From Rhodospirillaceae bacterium (GTDB lineage: Bacteria; Pseudomonadota; Alphaproteobacteria; TMED109), in contig CACGBM010000003.1 in NCBI GenBank assembly GCA_902571315.1, positions 1 through 64,000 of the forward strand: a DNA stretch of 64,000 bases. Reading direction: 5' to 3'. Positions 8,967 to 18,101 of the stretch are shown here, piece after piece. The stretch's first letter is position 1. Each line of letters starts with the position of its first letter. The notes under the pieces were generated by a model, which was not told the origin of the DNA, did no database searches, and saw nothing but the letters and a program-made list of their open reading frames with translations. The position numbers and the translations under genes were made by a program.

Positions 8967-9704
8967 TTACTCTTTCATGCTAGCGTTTAAATTAACATTA
9001 GAATATACACTTTGTACATCATCATTTTCTTCTAATAACTCTATTAAAGACAATATTTTTTTTTCAATATCGGGATTTAATTGTAAAGGGTTTTTTGCTT
9101 GCCATATTAATTCTGATTTCTCTGGATCTCCAAATTCTATCTCTAACTCATCTCTAAACTTACCGAAGTTTTCTGGAAGACAAGTTGAAATTATATAAGT
9201 GTTTTCTTCAACGACATCTAGTGCGTTTTTATCAATAGAAAAATCAAAAAATTTATCTTTGGAAATATTTTTAGAATTGTATTTTATTGATCCTATCTTA
9301 TCAAAATTAAAACTTGCAGAACCTGTTTCTCCTAACATTCCGCCATTTTTATTTAAGATAGTTCTAATTTCAGAAGCAGTTCTGTTTTTATTATCAGTAA
9401 GGGTTTCAATAATGAAAAAAACTCCATTGCTCGCCACGCCCTCATACCTAATTTCATCATATTGAGTGCTATCTTCATTAGAGTTTGCTTTTTGCAAAGC
9501 CTTATTAATTTTATCATTGGGCATATTTTCATGTCTAGCATTAATTATTGCATTTCTAAGTCTTGGGTTTTGTTTAGGATCAGGCATGCCAGTTTTTCCT
9601 GCTACCGTAATTTCTCTAGCTAACTTAGCAAATAGTTTTGCTCTTTTTGCGTCTTGAGCGCCTTTTCTATGCATTATATTTTTAAACTGTGAATGTCCTG
9701 CCAT
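8967..9704 (-). CDS. yebC: YebC/TACO1-family translation or transcription regulator
   Basis: Conserved YebC/PmpR family; members are described as DNA-binding regulators and, more recently, as ribosome-associated factors easing stalled translation. The N-terminal signature MAGHSQFKNIMHRKGAQDAK is intact, followed by FAKLAREITVA and the family segment YEGVASNGVFFIIETLTDN. 245 residues is standard. It precedes ruvC as in nearly all alphaproteobacteria and is 8 bases from the metallophosphoesterase gene. Confidence 0.95.
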   Translation of the reverse strand: MAGHSQFKNIMHRKGAQDAKRAKLFAKLAREITVAGKTGMPDPKQNPRLRNAIINARHENMPNDKINKALQKANSNEDSTQYDEIRYEGVASNGVFFIIETLTDNKNRTASEIRTILNKNGGMLGETGSASFNFDKIGSIKYNSKNISKDKFFDFSIDKNALDVVEENTYIISTCLPENFGKFRDELEIEFGDPEKSELIWQAKNPLQLNPDIEKKILSLIELLEENDDVQSVYSNVNLNASMKE

Positions 9705-9711
9705 TTAATTA

Positions 9712-10539
9712 TCATAAAAATAATTTTTCATTAGGTATTTTATTTTCTAAAATATCACCTAATATTAATTGTTTCGCAACACTTGACAAGCCTGTATCTT
9801 CAAAAACCTTAATGATTACTCCGCACATAGTATGGTTAGTGCAGGCTGGTTTAATTTTTTTATAACCCGGCTTTTTTAAAAAATTTTCTATCCACTCATT
9901 CTTTTCTCCTCCTATCACTGAATCATAATCTCCACACATTCCAGCATCTGTTTGATATGCAGTGCCATTAGGTAATATTCTGAGGTCTGAAGTAGGAACA
10001 TGTGTGTGTGTTCCAATTATAGCTGTAACTTTTCCGTCTAAGTAATTAGCAAATGCTTGTTTTTCAGAAGCAGCTTCACCATGAATATCTATTATAATAG
10101 CATCACAATTTTTTTTTAATTTAAAATTTTTCATTATATTTTTAATTGATTCGAAAAGATTATCTGACTTTCTCATAAATAGATTACATAGTAGGTTTAT
10201 AACTAATATTTTTTTATTTTTTTTTGTTTCAAATAGAAAAAAACCTTGTCCTACTGACTGGTTTGTTAAATTATTAGGTTTCAATAAATTATTATTTTTT
10301 GCAATGTATGGGATTATTTCATTTTTATCCCAAATATGATTGCCTGTACTAATGACATTTACTCCGGCCTTAAAGAGATTTTCGCTAATTTTTGGTGTAA
10401 TACCATAGCCCTCGGCAACATTTTCAGCATTTGCTATAACAAAGTTAATATTATATTTAGTACAAATATTTCTTAAATTTTTTTTTAAGAAATAAAAACT
10501 GTTCTTTCCAACTAAATCGCCCAAAAATAATATATTCAT
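9712..10539 (-). CDS. YmdB-type metallophosphoesterase (TIGR00282 family)
   Basis: Dinuclear metal phosphoesterase; the characterised Bacillus YmdB hydrolyses 2',3'-cyclic nucleotides. Metal-binding motifs are all visible: GDLVGK near residue 7, NAENVAEG near 39, GNHIWDKNE near 65, DIHGEA near 150 and GTHTHVPT near 177. 275 residues is normal. Its start overlaps the preceding cyclo-ligase stop by 4 bases (ATGA). Its substrate in this organism is not deducible. Confidence 0.9.
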   Translation of the reverse strand: MNILFLGDLVGKNSFYFLKKNLRNICTKYNINFVIANAENVAEGYGITPKISENLFKAGVNVISTGNHIWDKNEIIPYIAKNNNLLKPNNLTNQSVGQGFFLFETKKNKKILVINLLCNLFMRKSDNLFESIKNIMKNFKLKKNCDAIIIDIHGEAASEKQAFANYLDGKVTAIIGTHTHVPTSDLRILPNGTAYQTDAGMCGDYDSVIGGEKNEWIENFLKKPGYKKIKPACTNHTMCGVIIKVFEDTGLSSVAKQLILGDILENKIPNEKLFL

Positions 10540-11087
10540 AATTTCATAATATTTATAGATTTATTAGTAATAATAGCATCTAATTTAAGGTCAAAACTTT
10601 CAACAGGTAGACTGCTTACTTCCTGAAAATCATAACCATAACCTAAATACTTCAAATCTCTATTTTTTTCAAAAAATTTATCATAATATCCTTTTCCATA
10701 ACCAAGCCTATAACCTCTATGATCAAAAGCTAGCATTGGCACTAAAATTAGTTCTGGTTTTCTTTGAATTAATTTCTGTGCAGGTTCATAAAACTTTAGT
10801 CTGTTAAATATGAGATCATCATTTAATTTCCATTGTAAAAATTTTAATTGACCTGAAAAAACTGAGGGTAAAAAAATATCAAATTTTTTTTCTAATAATA
10901 ATTTTATTAATGGTCTAGTATCTAGTTCATACAAAATAGGCCAATATAGACCAATTGATTTAATATTTTTTTTTAAATTAAAAAAAAAATTCTTAGATGC
11001 TGCCCATGCAGCGTTTTCATCTATCGAATAATTTCGTTTTCTTTGAAGCATCATTTTTTTTCGTATACTATTTTTACTATTGTGCAT
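10536..11087 (-). CDS. 5-formyltetrahydrofolate cyclo-ligase
   Basis: Converts 5-formyl-THF to 5,10-methenyl-THF with ATP, keeping folate one-carbon units usable. The C-terminal ATP-binding signature GYRLGYGKGYYDKFF (about residues 124-138) and the segment LILVPMLAFD identify the family; 183 residues is typical. It overlaps zapA by 11 bases. In many proteobacteria zapA and this gene flank 6S RNA; here the overlap leaves no room for it. Confidence 0.93.
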   Translation of the reverse strand: MHNSKNSIRKKMMLQRKRNYSIDENAAWAASKNFFFNLKKNIKSIGLYWPILYELDTRPLIKLLLEKKFDIFLPSVFSGQLKFLQWKLNDDLIFNRLKFYEPAQKLIQRKPELILVPMLAFDHRGYRLGYGKGYYDKFFEKNRDLKYLGYGYDFQEVSSLPVESFDLKLDAIITNKSINIMKL

Positions 11088-11355
11088 TAGAAAATTTTTT
11101 AGCTAATCCTTCTATTTTCTCAGCAGCAATACTTATAATCTTTTCTGCTTCTTTCTCAACTTCATCTGATTTGTCTAATAAAACTAAAGAAGCTAGTAAT
11201 ATCATTCTTGCTTCTCCTAATTGTCCAATTTTTTCTGAAAGTTTTTTTACTTGACTATTTATCAAAGTTGCCAAAGATTTTATTCTTTCTTCCTCACCGT
11301 CTTTGCAAGAGATTCTGTATGACCTTCCATTAATAGTTATGTCAACTTCAGCCAT
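11077..11355 (-). CDS. zapA: Cell division protein ZapA
   Basis: Small cytoplasmic protein that bundles FtsZ filaments. 92 residues: an N-terminal beta region with the family motif VDITINGRSYRISC and then a long C-terminal coiled coil from about residue 35 to 85. The start overlaps the upstream coiled-coil gene by 8 bases. Gene order (coiled-coil protein, zapA, cyclo-ligase, divergent tkt) is the usual alphaproteobacterial one. Confidence 0.93.
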   Translation of the reverse strand: MAEVDITINGRSYRISCKDGEEERIKSLATLINSQVKKLSEKIGQLGEARMILLASLVLLDKSDEVEKEAEKIISIAAEKIEGLAKKFSNAQ

Positions 11356-11584
11356 TATTACCTTTATCTTTAATTACATTCTTTCTTAATAATTTTATTT
11401 CTTGTAAGGCTTGATCAATTAATTCTAGAGAAGTAATTTTTTCTTTTTTTAATATAACTATTGTATTCTCTAAATCTTTTTTTAATTTAACATTTTCCTC
11501 TGCTTCTAATAATTTATTATAATTTCCTTCTATGCTTTTGATTGCAATCTCAATTTTTTCAAAATATTTCTTTAAATTGTTCAT
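11348..11584 (-). CDS. Small coiled-coil protein upstream of zapA (DUF4164-like)
   Basis: 78-residue, highly charged protein predicted to be almost one continuous coiled coil (YFEKIEIAIKSIEGNYNKLL, then ENTIVILKKEKITSLELIDQ). In alphaproteobacteria a short DUF4164-type protein commonly occupies this position between tkt and zapA; the assignment rests on position, size and heptad pattern, not on conserved residues. A role in division next to ZapA is inference. It is the first gene of the long leftward transcription unit. Confidence 0.72.
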   Translation of the reverse strand: MNNLKKYFEKIEIAIKSIEGNYNKLLEAEENVKLKKDLENTIVILKKEKITSLELIDQALQEIKLLRKNVIKDKGNNG

Positions 11585-11723
11585 ATTATATAATTAAAAT
11601 TTATGTTATTAAATTATTTATTTTAAACTATATACGTAAAAATTTAAAATAAATTAAAAATATAGAAAAAACTTTTGCTTTTTAAGCAAGAAATTATCAT
11701 AGTTATTTTAATTTTGGATTAAT
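11585..11723. promoter_or_regulatory. Divergent intergenic region between the zapA unit and tkt
   Basis: 139 bases of nearly pure A/T must hold the promoters for both the leftward zapA-to-ftsH genes and the rightward tkt unit. I see no clear -35/-10 pair. A short inverted repeat TTGCTT-TTT-AAGCAA lies at 11675-11689 in the tkt leader; it is too weak to call an operator. Confidence 0.45.
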
Positions 11724-13709
11724 ATGAAGTTAACTGAAGATGAAATAAAAAAATATTTAGCAATGGCTAATGCTATTAGGTTTTTGTCTGCGGATGCTGT
11801 TGAAAATGCTAAATCAGGACATCCAGGAATGCCAATGGGAATAGCAGAAGCAGCTACTGTACTTTTTGCTAAACATTTAAAATTTAACCCAAAAAATCCT
11901 GATTGGGAAAATAGAGATCGTTTTATTTTGTCTGCAGGACATGGCTCTATGTTAATTTATTCTTTATTATATTTCTTGGGATATCCCAAAATTTCAATGA
12001 CACATATTAAAAACTTTAGAAAAGTAAATTCACCAGCAGCAGGACATCCTGAATACGGTGAATTACCAGGAATAGAAACTACTACGGGACCATTAGGCCA
12101 AGGGTTAGGAAATAGCCTTGGTATGGCTATATCTGAGAAAATTATGAGAACTAGGTATGGAAAAAACATATTTAACCATTATACTTATGTTCTAGCAGGA
12201 GATGGATGTCTTATGGAAGGTATTAGTCACGAATTTGCTTCTTTAGCCGGACATCTGAGTTTGTCAAACTTAATTTTAATTTACGATGATAATAGAGTTT
12301 CGATTGACGGACCGACCTCATTAACCATGTCTGATAACACTTTAGAAAGATTTAATTCTATGGGTTGGCATACTACAAGTATTAATGGTTATAATTTAGA
12401 AGAAATAAATAATGCCATCTCTAATGCAAAATTAGATCCTAGACCATCCTTAATTTCTTGTAAAACCACAATAGGGTATGGATCTCCAAATAAACAAAAT
12501 ACTGCTGGTAGTCATGGGGCACCTCTTGGTGAAGAAGAAATTCAATTGTCTAAAAAAAATATGAAGTGGAACTACGACAAATTTGAACTTCCAAATAAAG
12601 TTTTACAAGATTGGAAAGATGTAGGAAAAAGAAATATAAAATTATCTGAAGATTGGGAAAACAAAAATTCCTCTACCTTAAAAAAGCTTAAAAAAATCAA
12701 AGATGAATTGCTAGAAAATATTGAGAAAGGAAAAAAAGAAAGTATTAATTTTTTTTTAAATAATAAAGAAAATTTAGCTACCAGAAAGTCTAGCGAGATT
12801 GTTTTAGAGTTCATGAATAAATATAATCTCAATCTAATTGGCGGTTCAGCAGATTTAACAGGTTCTAATAATACTTTTGTCAAGGGTATGAATAAAATTT
12901 CAAAAATCAATTTTAAAGGTGACTACTTACATTGGGGAGTTAGAGAGCATTGTATGGCAGCTGCTATGAATGGAATTGCCTTGCATGGTTTCTTTATTCC
13001 ATACGGAGGCACTTTTCTGGTATTTAGTGACTATTGCAGACCCTCAATAAGACTTTCAGCACTTATGAAACAAAGAGTTATTTATGTGTTTACACATGAC
13101 TCTATTGGTTTAGGCGAAGATGGTCCTACACATCAACCTATTGAACATTTATCCTCATTAAGAGATATTCCAAATTTGAAGGTTTTTAGACCCTGTGACT
13201 CAATAGAGACTGCTGAATGTTGGGCATTAGCATTGGCGAATAAAAAAGGTCCGTCTGTATTAGCATTATCAAGACAAAACCTTAAATTTATTAGAGATGA
13301 AAAATTTAACATTGAAGAAAATTATTCACATAAAGGTGCTTATATAATTTTAGACTATGATATTCCTGACTTAAATATTATAGCTAGTGGCTCAGAAGTT
13401 GAAATAGCAGTAAATGCATCTAAAAAGCTACAAGAAAAAAATATTAAGGCTAGAGTTATATCTATGCCATGTATGGAGTTATTTAATGAAAAAAATATTG
13501 ATTATAAAAATAAAATTTTAAACGCCTCAATAAATATTTTTATTGAGGCTGCAACTATGCAATCATGGACGCGGTATATGAATCCTAAAGATGTTTTTAT
13601 TGGATTAAAAAGTTTTGGTTTGTCTGGGCCTGCTAAAGATGTTTATGAGAATTTTCAAATTACTGAAGATAGAGTTTTAGAAGAAGCAATGAAAGTTTTA
13701 AATATTTAA
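11724..13709 (+). CDS. tkt: Transketolase
   Basis: Thiamine-diphosphate enzyme moving two-carbon ketol units between pentose, triose and hexose phosphates. 661 residues, family length. The ThDP motif starts GDGCLMEG near residue 155 and ends in DDNRVSIDG; the substrate signature GEDGPTHQPIEHL lies near residue 468. It opens a plus-strand block tkt-gap-pgk-aldolase, a common alphaproteobacterial cluster for pentose-phosphate and lower glycolysis or gluconeogenesis. Confidence 0.97.
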   Translation: MKLTEDEIKKYLAMANAIRFLSADAVENAKSGHPGMPMGIAEAATVLFAKHLKFNPKNPDWENRDRFILSAGHGSMLIYSLLYFLGYPKISMTHIKNFRKVNSPAAGHPEYGELPGIETTTGPLGQGLGNSLGMAISEKIMRTRYGKNIFNHYTYVLAGDGCLMEGISHEFASLAGHLSLSNLILIYDDNRVSIDGPTSLTMSDNTLERFNSMGWHTTSINGYNLEEINNAISNAKLDPRPSLISCKTTIGYGSPNKQNTAGSHGAPLGEEEIQLSKKNMKWNYDKFELPNKVLQDWKDVGKRNIKLSEDWENKNSSTLKKLKKIKDELLENIEKGKKESINFFLNNKENLATRKSSEIVLEFMNKYNLNLIGGSADLTGSNNTFVKGMNKISKINFKGDYLHWGVREHCMAAAMNGIALHGFFIPYGGTFLVFSDYCRPSIRLSALMKQRVIYVFTHDSIGLGEDGPTHQPIEHLSSLRDIPNLKVFRPCDSIETAECWALALANKKGPSVLALSRQNLKFIRDEKFNIEENYSHKGAYIILDYDIPDLNIIASGSEVEIAVNASKKLQEKNIKARVISMPCMELFNEKNIDYKNKILNASINIFIEAATMQSWTRYMNPKDVFIGLKSFGLSGPAKDVYENFQITEDRVLEEAMKVLNI

Positions 13710-13722
13710 TAGGAGATAGGAG

Positions 13723-14727
13723 TTGTTAAAAATAGGTATTAATGGTTTTGGTAGAATAGGTAGATTAGTTTTAAGAGCACTTTTAGAAAAAAATGAAAAT
13801 AATATAAAAGTTCTAGCAATTAATGATTTAGGGAATTTAGAACAAAATATCCACTTGCTAAGATATGACACTATACATGGAAAATTTCAATTTGAAACTT
13901 CTTTCAAAGATCAAATGGCATTTATAGGTGGTGAAGAAATAAAGTTTTACAATAAGAGGTCTCCAAATGAAATACCTTGGGATGACCACGGCATTGATAT
14001 TGTTTTAGAATGTACAGGTATATTTACTAAAGCTGAAGATGCTAGAAAGCATCTTAAAGGAAGTGTGAAAAAAGTTTTGATATCTGCTCCTGCTAGCAAT
14101 GCAGATATTACCGTCGTGTATGGTGTAAATGATAAGTTATTAGAAAAAAAGCATGAAATAGTGTCAAATGCTTCCTGCACTACAAATTGTTTAGCACCAA
14201 TTGCTAAAGTTATTAACGATAATTTTGAAATAGAAGCAGGTTTTATGACAACCGTTCATTCATTTACATCTGATCAACGTATACTTGATGGATTGCATAA
14301 CGATTTGAGAAGGGCAAGAACTGCAAGTTCTTCTATGATACCTACTTCTACGGGCGCAGCAAAAGCTGTAGGTTTGGTTTTACCAGAACTTTCAGGAAAA
14401 CTGGACGGAACGGCAATTAGAATACCTACTCCTAATGTATCCATGATTGACTTTACATTTAACACTAAAAAAACCATTAGCGCAGAAAATATTAACGAAA
14501 AAATGAAACAAGCATGTCTTAGCTCATTTAAAGATATTATCGAATACAATGAATTACCACTAGTTTCAATAGATTTTAATCATAATCCTGCAAGTTCTAT
14601 TTTTGACTCAACACAAACACAAACTACGGGAGTAAATTTTGGTAGAATTCTATCATGGTATGATAATGAATGGGGTTTTTCTAATAGGATGGTTGATGTA
14701 TGTAAAAGTCTTGGGCAATTATTATGA
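13723..14727 (+). CDS. gap: Glyceraldehyde-3-phosphate dehydrogenase, type I
   Basis: NAD-dependent phosphorylating GAPDH. Rossmann motif INGFGRIGR at 6-14, catalytic Cys152 in SNASCTTNC, and His179 in TTVHSFTSDQ. 334 residues. NAD specificity fits Asp35 in AINDLG. The start is TTG at 13723, supported by AGGAGATAGGAG immediately upstream and by the conserved N-terminus beginning at this codon. Its stop overlaps the pgk start (ATGA), so translation is probably coupled. Confidence 0.97.
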   Translation: MLKIGINGFGRIGRLVLRALLEKNENNIKVLAINDLGNLEQNIHLLRYDTIHGKFQFETSFKDQMAFIGGEEIKFYNKRSPNEIPWDDHGIDIVLECTGIFTKAEDARKHLKGSVKKVLISAPASNADITVVYGVNDKLLEKKHEIVSNASCTTNCLAPIAKVINDNFEIEAGFMTTVHSFTSDQRILDGLHNDLRRARTASSSMIPTSTGAAKAVGLVLPELSGKLDGTAIRIPTPNVSMIDFTFNTKKTISAENINEKMKQACLSSFKDIIEYNELPLVSIDFNHNPASSIFDSTQTQTTGVNFGRILSWYDNEWGFSNRMVDVCKSLGQLL

Positions 14728-15920
14728 ATCTAAAAACATTAGATAACTTAGAATTAGAAGGAAAAACTGTAATTTTAAGATGCGATCTCAATGTTCCTTT
14801 AGACAACAATGGTAAAGTTACAGATTTAACCAAAATCAAAAGACATAAAACCACCATTGATGAGTTGCTGGATAAAAAAGCAAAAGTTTTGGTTATATCT
14901 CACTTAGGTAGACCTAAAGGTAAAGAGATAAAAAAGCTTTCCTTGAATAATATTTCTGATGAATTTGTTAAAGTAATGAATATAAAAGAAATTACTGTTT
15001 TGCCTTATTGTGGGCCAGAAGTAATTGATAGTGTTTTAAAAGATAAAAAATCAGGTTCGATTACTCTTATGGAAAATATTAGGTTTTATCCAGAGGAAGA
15101 AGAAAATAATCAGGAATTTGCAAAAAAACTTTCTAAAATAGCTGATTATTTTGTAAATGATGCTTTTTCAGTTTCTCATAGAAAACATATATCAACTTAT
15201 ACTCTATCAAATTTACTACCTAGTTATCTAGGAAGATCGTTGGAACTTGAGTTAAACATGTTGAACAAAATCAATGAAAATATTGATAAGCCTGTAATGG
15301 CAATAATAGGAGGATCAAAAATATCAACAAAAATAAACCTTTTGTCTAACCTTGTTAAAAAAGTAGATTACCTAGTAGTTGGGGGAGCAATGGCAAATAC
15401 CTTTTTATTAGAAAAAGGATTTAACATTGGTGGTTCTTTAGTAGAAAAAGATAAATTAGATATAGTCAAAAATGTCTTACAAAAAGCTAAAGAAAATAAT
15501 TGTTCGATAATATTACCAAAAGAAGTAGTTGTTAGTAAAAGTATAAATAGTGATGAAGAAGCAAAAAATATAGATATTTCAAAAATGGTACATGATTTGG
15601 CCATTTTTGACGTAGGTGAAAAGACTATTGAAGAGATTTGTAACACAGCGTCAATTTGTAAAACAATTTTTTGGAATGGGCCGCTGGGAGTTTATGAAAC
15701 TCCTCCTTTTGATAATTCAACTAATATGATTGGTAGAACTATTGCTATTTTAACAAAAGCTAACTTAGTTACTTCAGTTGTGGGAGGTGGAGATACGGTG
15801 GCAGCTTTAAACAATGCAGAACTTACTGGCGGATTTTCATACGTTTCAATAGCTGGAGGAGCATTGGTAGAATGGTTAGAAGGTAAGAAATTACCAGGTT
15901 TATTATTTTTAGAAAATTAA
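14724..15920 (+). CDS. pgk: Phosphoglycerate kinase
   Basis: Interconverts 1,3-bisphosphoglycerate plus ADP with 3-phosphoglycerate plus ATP. 398 residues with the complete signature set: RCDLNVPLD near residue 19, SHLGRPKG near 60, GGSKISTK near 195, NGPLGVYE near 317 and GGGDTVAAL near 354. Four-base overlap with gap and a clear AGGAG before the following aldolase indicate one transcript. Confidence 0.98.
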   Translation: MNLKTLDNLELEGKTVILRCDLNVPLDNNGKVTDLTKIKRHKTTIDELLDKKAKVLVISHLGRPKGKEIKKLSLNNISDEFVKVMNIKEITVLPYCGPEVIDSVLKDKKSGSITLMENIRFYPEEEENNQEFAKKLSKIADYFVNDAFSVSHRKHISTYTLSNLLPSYLGRSLELELNMLNKINENIDKPVMAIIGGSKISTKINLLSNLVKKVDYLVVGGAMANTFLLEKGFNIGGSLVEKDKLDIVKNVLQKAKENNCSIILPKEVVVSKSINSDEEAKNIDISKMVHDLAIFDVGEKTIEEICNTASICKTIFWNGPLGVYETPPFDNSTNMIGRTIAILTKANLVTSVVGGGDTVAALNNAELTGGFSYVSIAGGALVEWLEGKKLPGLLFLEN

Positions 15921-15931
15921 TAGGAGATAAA

Positions 15932-16843
15932 ATGGTTTACACTGATAACATTAAACAAATACTAAGAAATTATGAAAATACTAATGCTGGCGTAAAATCT
16001 AACTTAGTAAATATTCTTATGAATGGAAAGCTCGGAGGGACTGGTCGGTTATTAATTCTTCCTGTAGATCAAGGTCATGAACATGGACCTGATAAGTCCT
16101 TTATGATTAACCCCGATGCTTATGACCCTTTATATCATTATAGTTTAGCAATAGAGGCAGGATTAAGTGCATATGCAGCTCCTTTGGGTTTTCTTGAGGC
16201 AGGAGCCGAAACTTTTGCTGGTCTAATACCTACAATTTTAAAAATTAATAGCTCAAATTCGCTTTTAGACATTAAAAATCAATCTAAAAATGGCTCAGTA
16301 AAAGAAGCTTTGAGACTTGGCTGTTCTGCCGTTGGCTTTACTATTTATCCAGGATCAGACTATCAATATGAAATGATAGAAGAGTTTAAAGAAATATCCT
16401 TAGAAGCAACAGAACATGGATTACCTTCAGTTTTGTGGTCATATCCAAGGGGGCCTAAGATAAGTAAGGAATCAGAAACCAGCATTGATACTATAAGTTA
16501 TGCTACCCATATAGCAGCTTTATTAGGTGCACATATTATTAAAGTAAAACCACCTACTTCTTTGGTAGCAGAAAGTAATTTGAAAGAAAAATACAATAAG
16601 TTAATTAATTTAAATTCTTTATCTGATAGAATAAAACATATCAAGAAGTGTGCGTTTAATTCTAAAAGAATAGTAGTTTTTTCAGGTGGGAATGCCAAGG
16701 GTGATAAGGAAATTTTAGAGGAAATAAAACAAATTAAAGAAGGAAGAGGTAACGGTTCTATAATAGGTAGAAATACTTTTCAAAGACCTAGAAAAGAAGC
16801 TCTAAATCTTTTAAATAATATAATTGAAATCTATAAAAATTAA
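15932..16843 (+). CDS. fbaB: Class I fructose-bisphosphate aldolase (DhnA/FbaB type)
   Basis: Schiff-base aldolase of the archaeal/DhnA type. Recognised from LILPVDQGHEHGP (about residues 40-52), the segment VLWSYPRGP, and the Schiff-base lysine region AHIIKVKPP near residue 206. 303 residues. RBS AGGAG lies 8 bases before the ATG. A class I enzyme in this cluster is usual in marine alphaproteobacteria; I see no class II aldolase in the window. Confidence 0.93.
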   Translation: MVYTDNIKQILRNYENTNAGVKSNLVNILMNGKLGGTGRLLILPVDQGHEHGPDKSFMINPDAYDPLYHYSLAIEAGLSAYAAPLGFLEAGAETFAGLIPTILKINSSNSLLDIKNQSKNGSVKEALRLGCSAVGFTIYPGSDYQYEMIEEFKEISLEATEHGLPSVLWSYPRGPKISKESETSIDTISYATHIAALLGAHIIKVKPPTSLVAESNLKEKYNKLINLNSLSDRIKHIKKCAFNSKRIVVFSGGNAKGDKEILEEIKQIKEGRGNGSIIGRNTFQRPRKEALNLLNNIIEIYKN

Positions 16844-16846
16844 AAA

Positions 16847-17500
16847 TTGTATAATATTTTTTATAAAGAACAATTTAGAAAACCTCTAATTTATTTAATT
16901 TCTCCAACAAAAGTAAATATAAAAACTTTTCCTTATATCCTTTCAAATGTTTTGGATACCCGAATGGTAAAAGTTTTTCAGTTAAGGCTTAAAAATTATA
17001 ATGATGTAGATTTAATAAAAATAGCTTCTTTATTAAATAAAATTTGTATAAAAAAAAATGTAACTTTTATTTTAAATGATAGAGCTGATATAGCAAAAAT
17101 ATTAAATTTAGACGGAGTACATATTGGTAAGGAAGACGGTAGTATAAAAGAAGCTAGAAGTATCCTTGGAAATCTTAAAATTATTGGAAGCAGTTGTTAT
17201 AATAACAAAAATTTATCTATTAAATCTCAAAATTTAGGAGCAAATTATATCGCTTTTGGCGCATTCTTTGATACTTCAACAAAAGAAAAAACAACCAAAA
17301 TAGTAATATCAGACTTTAAAAATATAAGAAAAAATATTAATATACCAATAGTAGGGATTGGCGGCTTGAATGAACATAATATAAAAAAACTAATTTATTT
17401 TAAACCTGATTTTTTAGCTTTTTGTTCAGCTATTTGGAATACAAAAAATAAACCTCAGCATCAAATAAAAAGAATAAAAAATGTATTAGACAATTTTTAA
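16847..17500 (+). CDS. thiE: Thiamine-phosphate synthase ThiE
   Basis: Joins HMP-pyrophosphate and thiazole phosphate to make thiamine phosphate. TIM-barrel motifs: VFQLRLK at 43-49, LNDRADIAKILNLDGVHIG at 76-94, IGSSCYN and the late phosphate loop VGIGGL near 166. 217 residues. The start is TTG at 16847, 3 bases after the aldolase stop, without an obvious RBS, so it may rely on translational coupling. No other thi genes or TPP riboswitch are visible nearby. Confidence 0.9.
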   Translation: MYNIFYKEQFRKPLIYLISPTKVNIKTFPYILSNVLDTRMVKVFQLRLKNYNDVDLIKIASLLNKICIKKNVTFILNDRADIAKILNLDGVHIGKEDGSIKEARSILGNLKIIGSSCYNNKNLSIKSQNLGANYIAFGAFFDTSTKEKTTKIVISDFKNIRKNINIPIVGIGGLNEHNIKKLIYFKPDFLAFCSAIWNTKNKPQHQIKRIKNVLDNF

Positions 17501-17534
17501 CTAGAAACTAAAATGAGATAAAAGAGTAACAAAA

Positions 17535-18101
17535 ATGAAGGTAAATGGAAATAATTTAAAGGCAGGTATGATTATTAATCATAAAGGTGGTATGTGGAAA
17601 GTAGTAACAACGCAATCTGTCAAACCTGGAAAAGGTGGAGCATTTGCTCAAGTAGAATTAAAAAATTTAAAAGATTCCTCCAAACTTAATGAAAGGTTTA
17701 GGTCTAGTGAAGTAGTTGAAAGATTATACGTAGAAACCAAAAGCTTTCAGTATTCTTATAACGACGGAGATGCCTATCATTTTATGGATACCAATACTTA
17801 TGAACAGATCAGTTTAGATAAAAATATTATCAGTGAATTAAATATTTTTCTTCAAGATAATATGATAGTTTCTGTAGAGTTTATAGAAAATAATCCAGTG
17901 TCTATTAAATTGCCTGAACATATTGTTGAAGAAGTTACTGAAACCGAGGCAGTAATCAAAGGTCAAACAGCAGCATCTTCTTTTAAACCTGCTGTATTAT
18001 CTAATGGTTTTAAAATTATGGTTCCTCCTCATATTGAAAATGGTACAAAAATAGTTATTTCTACAACAAATTTTTCCTATGTAGAAAAAGCTAAAAATTA
18101 A
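17535..18101 (+). CDS. efp: Elongation factor P
   Basis: Relieves ribosome stalling at polyproline. 188 residues with KOW-like, OB and C-terminal domains; the tip loop VKPGKGGAF carries Lys33, equivalent to the residue modified in other EF-Ps, and the C-terminal signature (PPHIENGTKIVIST) is intact. The modification genes epmA/epmB are not in the window. It is followed without spacing by the SuhB-like gene, the standard alphaproteobacterial arrangement. Confidence 0.97.
   Translation: MKVNGNNLKAGMIINHKGGMWKVVTTQSVKPGKGGAFAQVELKNLKDSSKLNERFRSSEVVERLYVETKSFQYSYNDGDAYHFMDTNTYEQISLDKNIISELNIFLQDNMIVSVEFIENNPVSIKLPEHIVEEVTETEAVIKGQTAASSFKPAVLSNGFKIMVPPHIENGTKIVISTTNFSYVEKAKN

Noticed and set aside
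11077-11087. 6S RNA between zapA and the cyclo-ligase gene
   Set aside because: The two genes overlap by 11 bases, so there is no space for it.
11675-11689. Operator hairpin in the tkt leader
   Set aside because: Six base-pair stem with a 3-base loop in AT-rich sequence is too short to distinguish from chance.
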